Source of the DNA: Massilia arenae
Lineage (GTDB): Bacteria; Pseudomonadota; Gammaproteobacteria; Burkholderiales; Burkholderiaceae_D
Length of the DNA stretch: 64,000 bases
Direction of reading: 5' to 3'
Assembly (NCBI RefSeq): GCF_008014745.1
Contig: NZ_VPFD01000008.1
Span: 62,001-126,000 of the forward strand
The first letter of the stretch is position 1; every line of letters begins with the position of its first letter. The notes under the pieces are model-generated. The model did not search any database, was not told the DNA's origin, and saw only the letters and a program-made list of their open reading frames with translations. The position numbers were made by a program, and so were the translations under genes. Below are positions 16,913-24,214 of the stretch, piece after piece.

Positions 16913-17491
16913 TTACGCCTTGATAATACCCAAGGCCGCATCCTTGAAATACCAGCATGCCAGGACCAGCGCCAGCAGCGGCGCCCAAGGCCAGGACCGG
17001 GCCGCCAGCCTCCAGTCGACCGGCGATGGCCAGAATGACAGGAACTGGGGCGCGAGGAAGAACATGATGGCCAGGTCGACCGGCTCGAAGGCCAGCCCCC
17101 CACGCGTGCGCCACCACGCCACGCCGAGCGGCACCAGCAGCACCAGCAGCGGCGCCAGCGCGGCCGGGGCCGCGTTATACCAGCGCAGGTTGGCGAAGGT
17201 GACCGAACCGAGTTCCCAGTTATGCCCTCCCTTGGGCCGCTTGATGCGGCGCGGGAAGACGCTCATCCCGACTGGTTCGGCATTGGTCAGCAAGCCCACC
17301 GAGAAATGGGCGAGCTCATGGCACAGGGTGCCGGCGGCGGTGAAGACGAAGAAGGCGGGATGGGCGCTGGAGGCGATCCACAGCAGCACGGCCAGCGCGG
17401 CCGAAGGAATCAGGTAAACAAAGATGTCGAGCGCGGGCCCGGCCGCGGCGCAGGCGGCGACCGGGAGCCAGGCGCCGCAAGCGAAGGACAT
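16913..17491 (-). CDS. Membrane protein with HELAH metalloprotease-like motif
   Basis: A 192-residue integral membrane protein with about four or five hydrophobic segments. Just after the second one lies GTLCHELAHFSVG, a HExxH motif as in zinc metalloproteases of the M50 (site-2 protease) type. I do not see the second M50 motif (NxxPxxxxDG), so activity is uncertain. The start at 17489-17491 is 7 bases past the tdk stop. The open frame extends upstream into tdk but that is antisense-like sequence. It follows tdk closely and may share its mRNA. The family is not recognised. Confidence 0.7.
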   Translation of the reverse strand: MSFACGAWLPVAACAAAGPALDIFVYLIPSAALAVLLWIASSAHPAFFVFTAAGTLCHELAHFSVGLLTNAEPVGMSVFPRRIKRPKGGHNWELGSVTFANLRWYNAAPAALAPLLVLLVPLGVAWWRTRGGLAFEPVDLAIMFFLAPQFLSFWPSPVDWRLAARSWPWAPLLALVLACWYFKDAALGIIKA

Positions 17492-17498
17492 GGCGGGC

Positions 17499-18050
17499 TC
17501 AGGCCGAATAGAAACAGCGCCCGCAGGCCTGGCGGTAGCTTTCGTTGCCGCCGATGCTGACCTGTTCGCCTTCGCGGATGCGGCGGCCCTGTTCGTCAAC
17601 GCGGATATTCATGGTCGCCTTCTTGCCGCAGGTGCAGATATTCTTGATTTCCTCGATATCGTCGGCCAGCGCCAGCAGGTAGGCCGAACCGGGGAACGGT
17701 TCGCCGCGGAAATCGCTGCGCAGTCCATAACAGATGACGGGCACGCCGCGCACCTGCGCCAGCTGGTGCAACTGGCTGACCTGGGCGCTGGTAAGGAATT
17801 GAGATTCATCGACCAGCAGGCAAGCCACGCCGGACACTTGCTCAAGGAAATTGGTCTCGGTCTCGAACACCTCGGCATTGCGCTGGGCGCCCAGGCGCGA
17901 GGTGATCAGGCCGACGCCGTAGCGGTTGTCGATCGCCGCCGTATAGAGCTTGACCTGCTGGCCCTGCTCTTCGTAGTTATGGGCGACCTGCAACAGGGCG
18001 GTCGATTTGCCGGCGTTCATCGCCGAGTACCTGAAATAGAGTTTGGCCAC
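17499..18050 (-). CDS. tdk: Thymidine kinase
   Basis: A 183-residue class II thymidine kinase, which phosphorylates thymidine to dTMP in the salvage pathway. It has the P-loop region YFRYSAMNAGKSTALLQ, the catalytic Glu in LLVDESQFL, CYGLRSDFRGEPFPGS, and zinc-binding cysteines CTCGKK and CGRC. The start is taken as GTG at 18048-18050 because it aligns with the start of the E. coli enzyme (MAQLYFYYSAMN...). The open frame continues 25 codons upstream without similarity. The length is a little shorter than E. coli Tdk (205 residues). Confidence 0.93.
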   Translation of the reverse strand: MAKLYFRYSAMNAGKSTALLQVAHNYEEQGQQVKLYTAAIDNRYGVGLITSRLGAQRNAEVFETETNFLEQVSGVACLLVDESQFLTSAQVSQLHQLAQVRGVPVICYGLRSDFRGEPFPGSAYLLALADDIEEIKNICTCGKKATMNIRVDEQGRRIREGEQVSIGGNESYRQACGRCFYSA

Positions 18051-18147
18051 TGCCCTGTCCTGCCTTGCTGTCCTTTGATGCGAAGCTGGGATTATAGCAA
18101 GCGGGAAACAGGCACCGCCAGCCATTCAGCGCCGGACGAGACCGCGA

Positions 18148-18699
18148 TCAGGCCGAAATCGGCTGCGCCGGATTGCCTGCCACCTGGGCGCCTGCTGCCA
18201 CGTCATGGGTGACCACGCTGCCGGCGCCGACGATGGCATCGTCGCCGATCGTCACGCCCGGCAAGATGATGGCGCCGCCGCCGATCCAGACGTTGCGGCC
18301 GATGGTGACCGGCCGCCCGGATTCGAAGCCGGCGCGGCGCAGCGCCGGATCGCGCGGGTGGTCGGCGGTATAGATGTGCACGCCCGGGCCGATGCGGCAA
18401 TCGTCGCCAATGACGATCGGCGCGACGTCGAGGAAAACACAATCGAAATTGATGAAGACGCGCGCGCCGAGCGTGATGTGCCAGCCGTAGTCGCAGTGGA
18501 AAGGCGGACGCACGGTCGTGCCCTGCCCTGCGCGCGCGATCCTTTCCCCCAACAAGGACTGCCAGCTGGCCGGATCGCCCAGCGCGCCGTTGTAGCGCGC
18601 CAGCCAGGCAGCCGTCGCATTCTGCTCGGCACGCAGATCGGGATCGCTGGCGTGATACTGCATACCAGCCAACATTTTTTGCTTCTCGCTCAGTTCCAC
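18148..18699 (-). CDS. maa: Maltose O-acetyltransferase-like hexapeptide acetyltransferase
   Basis: A 183-residue acetyl-CoA-dependent O-acetyltransferase of the Maa/LacA/NodL group. It starts MELSEKQKMLAGMQYHASDP, close to Maa, and then carries the left-handed beta-helix of hexapeptide repeats (IVIGDDCRIGPGVHIY, VTIGDDAIVGAGSVV). The catalytic His lies in YTADHPRDP. The typical C-terminal block VAGNPAQPI is present. The acceptor sugar cannot be told from sequence. It lies alone between tdk and the acylase gene. Confidence 0.85.
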   Translation of the reverse strand: MELSEKQKMLAGMQYHASDPDLRAEQNATAAWLARYNGALGDPASWQSLLGERIARAGQGTTVRPPFHCDYGWHITLGARVFINFDCVFLDVAPIVIGDDCRIGPGVHIYTADHPRDPALRRAGFESGRPVTIGRNVWIGGGAIILPGVTIGDDAIVGAGSVVTHDVAAGAQVAGNPAQPISA

Positions 18700-18720
18700 G
18701 CGGTCCCTTCTGTAGTGGGC

Positions 18721-20964
18721 TTACTGCCCCGGATGATATTTGCGCTCCAGGTTGCGCTCGATGTCTTCCTTGTAGAACAGCACGTCCTTGAACTCGCCGC
18801 GCGCATACATCGCCGCCTGGTCGTTGAAATGCGGCGAGCGCGGATCGCCGCTCTGGCCACCGGCCAGGATGCTCTTGGCCTTGATGCGCGGGCCGAACTC
18901 CACCGCCGCGACGAAGCTGTTGCCGCGATCGCCATAGATACGTTTGGTGTTCTGCTTGGCCGACATGCCGAACGAGGCCAGCGAACCCCAGTTGGCCGAG
19001 GCGAAAGCGACCGGAATGCTGGGCTTGCTGTCGTCATACTGCTGGTCGACGTCGCCGCTGATGCGCTGGAAACGGTTGATCTCGCCCCATGGTGTGCGCC
19101 AGTCGCCGAAGTCGGCCTGCAGCTTGTTGGAGGCGCGCACCAGCGCATCCAGGCGGTCGGCCGGGCTCAGGCGGGAAGCGATGTAATCGACCGCCGGGAT
19201 GTTCTCGGCGCGCGCACGCGCGCCATGCTCCGCCACCATCTCTTGCCCCCAATAGACCGCGAGCGAAGTCGGCACCGAATCGATCGCGTAACGCAGGTTC
19301 CAGTTGCGCAGCACGGCGATTTGCTCAAGCAACGCGGCCTTGCGCGCATCGCTGTCGTGCAGCGCTTCATAATCTGCCACCACCGCCGGCACCAATGGCT
19401 CGAACGCGGCCAGGCGCGTATCGTAGGACGCCGCGATCAGGCCATCGATCGTGAGGCCCTTGGCATCCTTGAACACGCGATCGGCGTTGCGGCCACGGGC
19501 ATTCTCGGGCAGCGACCACATATAGGCCGGATAACTCGCGCATTTCGGGCTGCTGCCGGCGCCGGCCGCATTACACGGCCAGTTGTTGGTGTTGGAGATG
19601 TAGCCGCTGGCCGGGTTCAGCAGGGTGATCGTTTCCTTGATCTCGTGCAGACCCTGCCACTCGGTGGCCGGATTGCTGCCGTCGACCGGGCGGGTCCAGT
19701 CGAAGCGCGGGTCGCGTTTCGGGATGAAATTGCCGTGGAAGTAGGCAATATTGCCCTGCGCGTCGGCGTACACCGTGTTATTCGAGGAATTGGTCCGCAG
19801 CTCCATCGCCTTATAGAAAGCGTTGTAGTCGCGCGCCTTGGTACGGGTATAGGACTGGGTCAGCGCATTGAGCGGGTCATCCATCAACTTGACCGACACC
19901 CATTTATTTCCCTCCTGGCGCACGACCGGGCCGTGGTGGGTGAAATAGGCGGTGACGGTGCGGCTGGCCATGCCGCCGTTCGGCGTTTTATAGGGCAGGT
20001 TGATCTGCGCGGTGCGCATCCGGCCTTCGTGCTTGCCGTATTTATAGAAGAACTCGCCGTCGCGCTCGACCACGGTCTCGAGGTATTCGTCGATCACGTC
20101 GCCGCCGCCCGAGGTGTGCATCCAGCCCAATTTGTCGTTGAAGCCCTGGTAGATGAAGAACTGGCCCCAGGTTACGGCGCCGTAGGCATTCAACCCCTCC
20201 TCGCTGACCATGTGCACCTCGGGACGGAAATAGAACGAGGTGTGCGGATTGATCATCAGGAGCGCATGGCCGCTGGCCGAGCGCTTGGGGGCAATCGCGA
20301 AGCCATTCGAGCCGCGCGGCTCTGGGTCGAAACCCTTGTCGACGCCGGCCTGGGCCAGCACCGGACGCTTGCCATAGAAGCGTTCGAGTTCCTTGAGGTC
20401 GATCGATTCGATGTCGCCGCCGATGCTGCCTTCGCTGAACGTCAGGGCCATCCAAGGTTCGAAGCGCGTGATGAGCTTTGGCTTGACCTCGGGGTGGGTG
20501 TGCAGGTAATAGTTCAGGCCGTCGGCGAAGGAATTCATCAAATTCTTCAGCCAGGCTGGGCTGGCGGCGTACTTGGCCTGCATCTCGGCCGGCTGGATGT
20601 ACATCTTCATGCGCAGGTCGCGCCAGATTTCCTTCTCGCCCTCGACCTCGGCCAGGCGCCCCATCGCATTGATGTAGTTGAGCTCGATGCGGTTGAAGTC
20701 GTCCTCGGCCTGGGCGTACAGCATGCCGAACACGGTGTCGGCGTCGGTGCTGCCGTAGATGTGCGGAATGCCCCATTTGTCGCGCATGATCGTCACCCGG
20801 TGCGCGGTCGCTTTCCAGCGCGCAACGTCGGCGGCGCTGAACGCCTGCGTTGCGGGCGCGGCACTGGCCGGCGCCTTGGCCTGGGCGACGGCGAGTCCTG
20901 GGGCGCCCAGTCCGGCCAGGAGAGAGCCCAGCAGGAGCGGCGTGAACGAACGTGGAATGCGCAT
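18721..20964 (-). CDS. Penicillin acylase-family (Ntn) hydrolase, periplasmic
   Basis: A 747-residue precursor of a two-chain Ntn hydrolase. A signal peptide (to about residue 27, LAVAQA) is followed by the alpha chain and then the autoprocessing site at PRGSNGFAIAPKRSASGHAL. The nucleophile is predicted to be Ser219, freed as the N-terminus of the beta chain. The NPHTSFYFRPEVHMVS block is also typical. Relatives hydrolyse penicillins, acyl-homoserine lactones or other amides. Nothing here fixes the substrate. If it acts on acyl-homoserine lactones it would be a quorum quencher. It ends 21 bases before the acetyltransferase start. Confidence 0.88.
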   Translation of the reverse strand: MRIPRSFTPLLLGSLLAGLGAPGLAVAQAKAPASAAPATQAFSAADVARWKATAHRVTIMRDKWGIPHIYGSTDADTVFGMLYAQAEDDFNRIELNYINAMGRLAEVEGEKEIWRDLRMKMYIQPAEMQAKYAASPAWLKNLMNSFADGLNYYLHTHPEVKPKLITRFEPWMALTFSEGSIGGDIESIDLKELERFYGKRPVLAQAGVDKGFDPEPRGSNGFAIAPKRSASGHALLMINPHTSFYFRPEVHMVSEEGLNAYGAVTWGQFFIYQGFNDKLGWMHTSGGGDVIDEYLETVVERDGEFFYKYGKHEGRMRTAQINLPYKTPNGGMASRTVTAYFTHHGPVVRQEGNKWVSVKLMDDPLNALTQSYTRTKARDYNAFYKAMELRTNSSNNTVYADAQGNIAYFHGNFIPKRDPRFDWTRPVDGSNPATEWQGLHEIKETITLLNPASGYISNTNNWPCNAAGAGSSPKCASYPAYMWSLPENARGRNADRVFKDAKGLTIDGLIAASYDTRLAAFEPLVPAVVADYEALHDSDARKAALLEQIAVLRNWNLRYAIDSVPTSLAVYWGQEMVAEHGARARAENIPAVDYIASRLSPADRLDALVRASNKLQADFGDWRTPWGEINRFQRISGDVDQQYDDSKPSIPVAFASANWGSLASFGMSAKQNTKRIYGDRGNSFVAAVEFGPRIKAKSILAGGQSGDPRSPHFNDQAAMYARGEFKDVLFYKEDIERNLERKYHPGQ

Positions 20965-20987
20965 CTTTGGTCTTCCTTCAGGTCGTG

Positions 20988-21839
20988 TTATTCGTCGTCC
21001 AGGCCGGCATTGGCCAGGCGCTGCTTGAGCCGCTGGTTATCGGTGAGCAGCGTTGCCATGCGATCCTTGAGGCTTGCCACTTCCTTGCGCAGGGCCGCGA
21101 GCTCGTCTTCGGGATCGAGCTCGACCTTTTCCTTTTTCGGACGGGTGGCCATCTTCTGTTCACGCACCTGGCGCGCGGCCTGCTGCAACTCCTTGCGGCC
21201 ACCGGCGACGGCGGCGATCTGCTGCTCTTCCGGCAACTGCGCCACGTTGGCGGCGGCATTGATCGAGATGGCGCCGGTGCGAACCGCCTCGCGCAACTGC
21301 GGGGTAGCGGCCTTCTGGATGCGTTCGATCTGGCTGATGGTATTGCTCGAGACGCGGGCTGCGCGCGCAACGTCCTCGCGGGTATTCCATGGCGGCGAGG
21401 TCTCGTCGGCCGGGGCGTTCTTGTCGCCCTCTTCCTGCGGCGGCTGCTCGGCCATCCGCGCCGCGACGAGTTCCTTCTTGCGCAGGGCGAGCACGCCGCG
21501 CTGGAAGTCCGACACACTGCGGCGCGCCAGATGGTTGTCGATCATCCACAGCATCACGTCTTCGAGCGAGGCGAAGTTGTTGTTGTGGACGGTGCGGAAG
21601 GGAATATTGTGCTTCGTGCAGATCTCGTAGCGGTTATGGCCGTCGATCAGCGTGTCGCGCCAGAGCACCAGGGCGTCGCGGCAGCCCTCGGTCTGCAGGC
21701 TGCGCTCGAGCGCGGCGTATTCGATATCGGTGAGCGGGTCGACGAAGGACCGCAGCTCGTCGTTGATTTTGATGTCCAATTCTTGTCCTTGCTTGGTCTT
21801 GCCAGTGGTAGCGTCAGCTTGGGTGACGCCGGTTGGCAT
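20988..21839 (-). CDS. Stand-alone ParB-like DNA-binding protein
   Basis: A 283-residue protein with a ParB/Spo0J N-terminal domain (about 20-110), including LVLWRDTLIDGHNRYEICT, which holds the conserved DGHxR. An HTH follows (about 145-185, TREDVARAARVSSNTISQIE). The C-terminus is a coiled coil (about 245-280). No parA partner or parS-like array is seen, and the true chromosomal parAB is normally near the origin. It is therefore more likely a regulator or a relic of a mobile element beside the tRNA. The start at 21837-21839 lacks a good ribosome-binding site, and the frame is open upstream to 21965. Confidence 0.75.
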   Translation of the reverse strand: MPTGVTQADATTGKTKQGQELDIKINDELRSFVDPLTDIEYAALERSLQTEGCRDALVLWRDTLIDGHNRYEICTKHNIPFRTVHNNNFASLEDVMLWMIDNHLARRSVSDFQRGVLALRKKELVAARMAEQPPQEEGDKNAPADETSPPWNTREDVARAARVSSNTISQIERIQKAATPQLREAVRTGAISINAAANVAQLPEEQQIAAVAGGRKELQQAARQVREQKMATRPKKEKVELDPEDELAALRKEVASLKDRMATLLTDNQRLKQRLANAGLDDE

Positions 21840-21970
21840 GCTACACCATCCGGGCGGGGGTTCCAAAGATGCAAGAGACCGGTTGGGAGGGACCGGCGGG
21901 CGATCATGCCGCGTGGAGGGGCTTATCAGGAGGATAAAGTTGCCAAACCGCTCCGAATTGAGCACGCTTG

Positions 21971-21979
21971 TGCTAGAAT
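21971..21979 (+). promoter_or_regulatory. Extended -10 promoter element of tRNA-Leu
   Basis: TGCTAGAAT reads as an extended -10 (TGn followed by TAGAAT) 10 bases before the tRNA 5' end, the usual spacing for tRNA genes. No good -35 is seen at 17 bases, as expected for extended -10 promoters. Confidence 0.4.
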
Positions 21980-21989
21980 CTCGGGCGTT

Positions 21990-22076
21990 GCCCGGATGGT
22001 GAAACTGGTAGACACCGCAGACTTAAAATCTGCTGCCAGCAATGGCGTGCCGGTTCGATTCCGGCTCCGGGCACCA
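21990..22076 (+). tRNA. tRNA-Leu (anticodon UAA)
   Basis: An 87-base tRNA with encoded CCA. The acceptor stem GCCCGG pairs with CCGGGC. The anticodon arm is GCAGA-CTTAAAA-TCTGC with anticodon UAA. The long variable arm (TGCCAGCAATGGCG) is typical of class II tRNAs, and the T-arm is GGTTCGATTCC. The dihydrouridine arm is GGTGAAACTGGTAGAC. All class II features fit leucine. The sequence downstream is decayed and of different composition, so this tRNA may have served as an integration site. Confidence 0.97.
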
Positions 22077-22372
22077 AGAATTTACGCGGCTTTGCAGGTA
22101 AGTACCTGCTTCGTTTTACTGTTGCAGCTTTTCCGCAAACTGCGGGCGTTTCCGCAAAAGCGCACTTCCCCCCACCCTCTTCTACCTCGTCGGATTGACC
22201 AGCTTGCCATCGCGGTGGCGCACACATTTCTGGGTCGTCGGCGTCGTAGGAACAAGTGTTCCTGCGCGGCCCGGATCCCAGCCACTTCGTCCACGTCCGT
22301 GACCGCTTTCGGGTCGAATATCCTGGAATTGACGCTCCTCGACACATGCGCAACGCAGCTAGCCCGCATCGA
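22077..22372. other. Decayed region downstream of tRNA-Leu
   Basis: About 300 bases with no intact gene. A minus-strand frame reads GKLVNPTR before a stop, close to 22190, and looks like a possible gene remnant, but I do not recognise it. The base composition is lower in G+C than the main genes. A spurious protein is often annotated over tRNA-Leu and this flank, and was not called. Confidence 0.4.
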
Positions 22373-22718
22373 TCAGAACTCGAGCTGCTCGACTGAGATC
22401 CCGAGCGCCTTGGCGATCTTGCCAACGGTCGGACGACGCAGCGAGTCGCTGGCCTCCTGCTTGGCGTACGACGGTTGCGATCTCGTTTGCTCACCTCGTA
22501 GATTTCGACGATTTTAATCTCCCCGTCCCAGTCAAACAGGCCCTGTAGCTGCCAACTCGCAAGCGATAGCCGCTAGCGTGGTTCGTCAGCGCCCTGACGT
22601 TCTGGAGATTCCGCATCGCCGCCAGCTTCGTCACTGCATAGGAAATCTGGAGCTGTACCAGCTTGTCCAGTTTTCTGAACTGCTTGGCCGCTTTTGGGGT
22701 CCAGCTGACCGAGTTCAA
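22373..22718 (-). pseudogene. Broken type II toxin-antitoxin: frameshifted RelE/HigB-like toxin joined to a truncated Xre antitoxin
   Basis: From a TTG at 22716-22718 the frame reads a RelE/HigB-family toxin (NSVSWTPKAAKQFRKLDK, then LRVGSYR). After SYR one base is missing near 22545. A shift of frame there restores the expected toxin end LFDWDGEIKIVEIYEV. Downstream, a further frame gives SLRRPTVGKIAKALGISVEQ and a stop at 22373-22375. This is the C-terminal half of an Xre/Cro helix-turn-helix antitoxin. The antitoxin N-terminus is absent. The usual toxin-then-antitoxin order is kept. The locus is therefore a remnant that should make neither protein, and it fits decay of an element beside the tRNA. 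Confidence 0.7.
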
Positions 22719-22947
22719 AAAATTAGTTATAGCCTTTTTATAGCCTTTAACAAGAGAAGGCTAAAGCTGTTTTGACCTATCCGTGCCATCTCTTTGCTGA
22801 GGCGACGCTTGCAGCCCAGCCAGTGCCGAACCACAAGGCCGTCTTGCTCATCCGCATCTTTCAATTGAGAGTTGATCTGCGCCAATCTGCTATACATAGC
22901 CCCCTGCGAATATGGGTGGGCTATAAAAAGGAGATCCGATAGAAAAA

Positions 22948-23340
22948 TTGAAAGGCGAAGCCCCACACAGGGGTGTCGTAGGCGCGCTCGGCGCACTGGT
23001 TCTGGCTTGGGCCGCGCCAGCCGTTGGAGCGCCGCAATCGCCACATGTTCCCGCGATGACCGGCGAGCAGTTTGTGCGCGATATGCGCCCCCTGCCCGAC
23101 AGCGATCTTGCTTCGATTCGCCGCGAGCGGGCAATGGGCTATATGGATGGCGTCATGGATGGCACGGTCGGCCTGCTCTGGTGCCCGGCTGGGCAGCACG
23201 TTGGGCATGAGCTCAGCTATCTAGCCGCTGAGCAAATGGAGACGCTGCCGGCGGACCAGTTGAAGAAAGGTGCCGCACCACTCATCGTGGCTGCCCTGGC
23301 CAAGATCTACCCATGCCCAACTAAAGAGAGGATGTCGTGA
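22948..23340 (+). CDS. Secreted Rap1a/Tai-like small protein
   Basis: A 130-residue protein with a signal peptide (hydrophobic GALGALVLAWAAPAVGA) and a mature part of about 100 residues. The pattern GYMDGVMDGTVGLLWCPAG, then a helical stretch, then LIVAALAKIYPCP resembles the Rap1a/Tai fold. Members of that family include immunity proteins for T6SS amidase effectors. Two mature cysteines, CPAG and YPCP, could pair. The start is TTG at 22948 with AAGGAG 14 bases upstream, which is longer than ideal. No effector partner is visible; only decayed DNA surrounds it. The family call is by pattern and is moderate. Confidence 0.62.
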   Translation: MKGEAPHRGVVGALGALVLAWAAPAVGAPQSPHVPAMTGEQFVRDMRPLPDSDLASIRRERAMGYMDGVMDGTVGLLWCPAGQHVGHELSYLAAEQMETLPADQLKKGAAPLIVAALAKIYPCPTKERMS

Positions 23341-23543
23341 GAACGGCACTGCTCATAATGAGCACAGCACTCGAAGTCGCCTGAGCCGCCAGCGACCACA
23401 ACGCCCGTGGTCCAGCCTTTGATTCATCCATTTCGCAACACTCGAACATCCGGAAGCAAGAGACTGAGGCCGATACCCGTTCAGTATCTTGCGCACTCAC
23501 AAGTTCCGTAATACGCTGACCAGGTTAACTTCTAGCGGGCATC
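23341..23543. other. Intergenic remnant
   Basis: No gene is supported here. A 15-codon frame starts with the GTG that overlaps the stop of the preceding gene and ends by 23385, and might be what is left of a second gene of that operon. Confidence 0.3.
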
Positions 23544-23819
23544 ATGGGATTTTTCTCGGCATCAAAATCGTTCTTTTCTGCCATTACGGGCGCGCTCTCG
23601 ACGACCCATTCCTGGCAGTACAACGCGTACCGAGACCAGCGCACCTGCACCTGCTGTGGCAGGCATGAAGAAATGGTCCTCGACCTGGTCAGCACGAACT
23701 GGGAAGTGCTCGTTCCCGGCGACCTGAGCGCGCACGCCGCCAAGCCTATCACCAGCGATCCGCAACCGTCCACCGCGCCTGACCTTGTCGCGGCGCGTGC
23801 CCCAGGCACCTCCAGCTAA
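23544..23819 (+). CDS. Hypothetical small protein with CxCC cysteines
   Basis: A possible 91-residue protein. It starts MGFFSASKSFFSAITGA and has a CTCCGRHEEMVLDLVS segment whose cysteines could bind a metal, followed by a Pro/Ala-rich tail. No family is recognised. The ribosome-binding site is poor (GCGGG), and the region is otherwise decayed, so this may be a fragment or non-coding. The opposite strand is also open over most of it. Confidence 0.4.
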   Translation: MGFFSASKSFFSAITGALSTTHSWQYNAYRDQRTCTCCGRHEEMVLDLVSTNWEVLVPGDLSAHAAKPITSDPQPSTAPDLVAARAPGTSS

Positions 23820-23824
23820 AAAAA

Positions 23825-23854
23825 GGCCGCTGCCGCACGAAGCAGGCAACGGCC
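23825..23854 (-). terminator. Hairpin with A-run, minus-strand terminator
   Basis: GGCCGCTGCC and GGCAACGGCC form a 10-bp stem with one mismatch (C opposite A) around a 10-base loop. The run of seven or eight A before it (23819-23824) is a U-tract on the minus strand. No convincing minus-strand gene lies upstream of it, so the transcript it ends is unknown. Confidence 0.5.
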
Positions 23855-24047
23855 AAGTCCTCGGCAGGGCCGAGATGGAGACACAAGAGAACCGACCACT
23901 TCGCCGGTAATGACATAAGTATGCGGCCATGCCGGATAGTCACAAGGCCTAAAAGAGGTAATCGCTACCGCGTCCTTGCGTCAGAGCAGTCGTACGCATT
24001 GCCGACAATGCTTGCAAGCATTCATCTCCCCCTTCTTTCTCAGCTTT

Positions 24048-24061
24048 TTGATTCACATCAA
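24048..24061 (+). promoter_or_regulatory. FNR/ANR box (TTGATtcacATCAA)
   Basis: A perfect match to the FNR/ANR consensus TTGAT-N4-ATCAA. It lies 153 bases before the usp start. Usp and phaC genes of betaproteobacteria and pseudomonads are often switched on by FNR/ANR at low oxygen, so this box probably drives usp-phaC. I could not settle the -10; AATAAA at 24091-24096 is one candidate. Confidence 0.75.
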
Positions 24062-24214
24062 CCACGTCCCTGACACGCGTCCGATCCGGGAATAAAGTGG
24101 ACTTCAAGTAATCCAAGCGTATAGGCCAGATGCCGTCCAGGGTCCATCCCCTCGGCGGGATACCGGCGTGCCTATCCGCCCGAGTCCGCTTTTACCGAGA
24201 AGAAAGGAACGAGC

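Noticed and set aside
18205..21630. Plus-strand open frame of 1141 codons
   Set aside because: It is antisense to the acetyltransferase, acylase and ParB-like genes, all of which have clear family motifs; the frame has biased His/Arg/Val composition typical of a G+C-rich shadow.
21973..22494. Minus-strand open frame of 173 codons covering tRNA-Leu, with the motif GAGIEPARHCWQQI
   Set aside because: This is the well-known false protein produced by translating a tRNA-Leu gene and its flank; the tRNA explains it.
23562..23930. Minus-strand open frame of 122 codons
   Set aside because: It has no protein features and crosses the hairpin at 23825-23854.
22077..24050. Integrative element with integrase and attachment repeats after tRNA-Leu
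   Set aside because: No integrase or recombinase gene and no repeat of the tRNA 3' end could be found.
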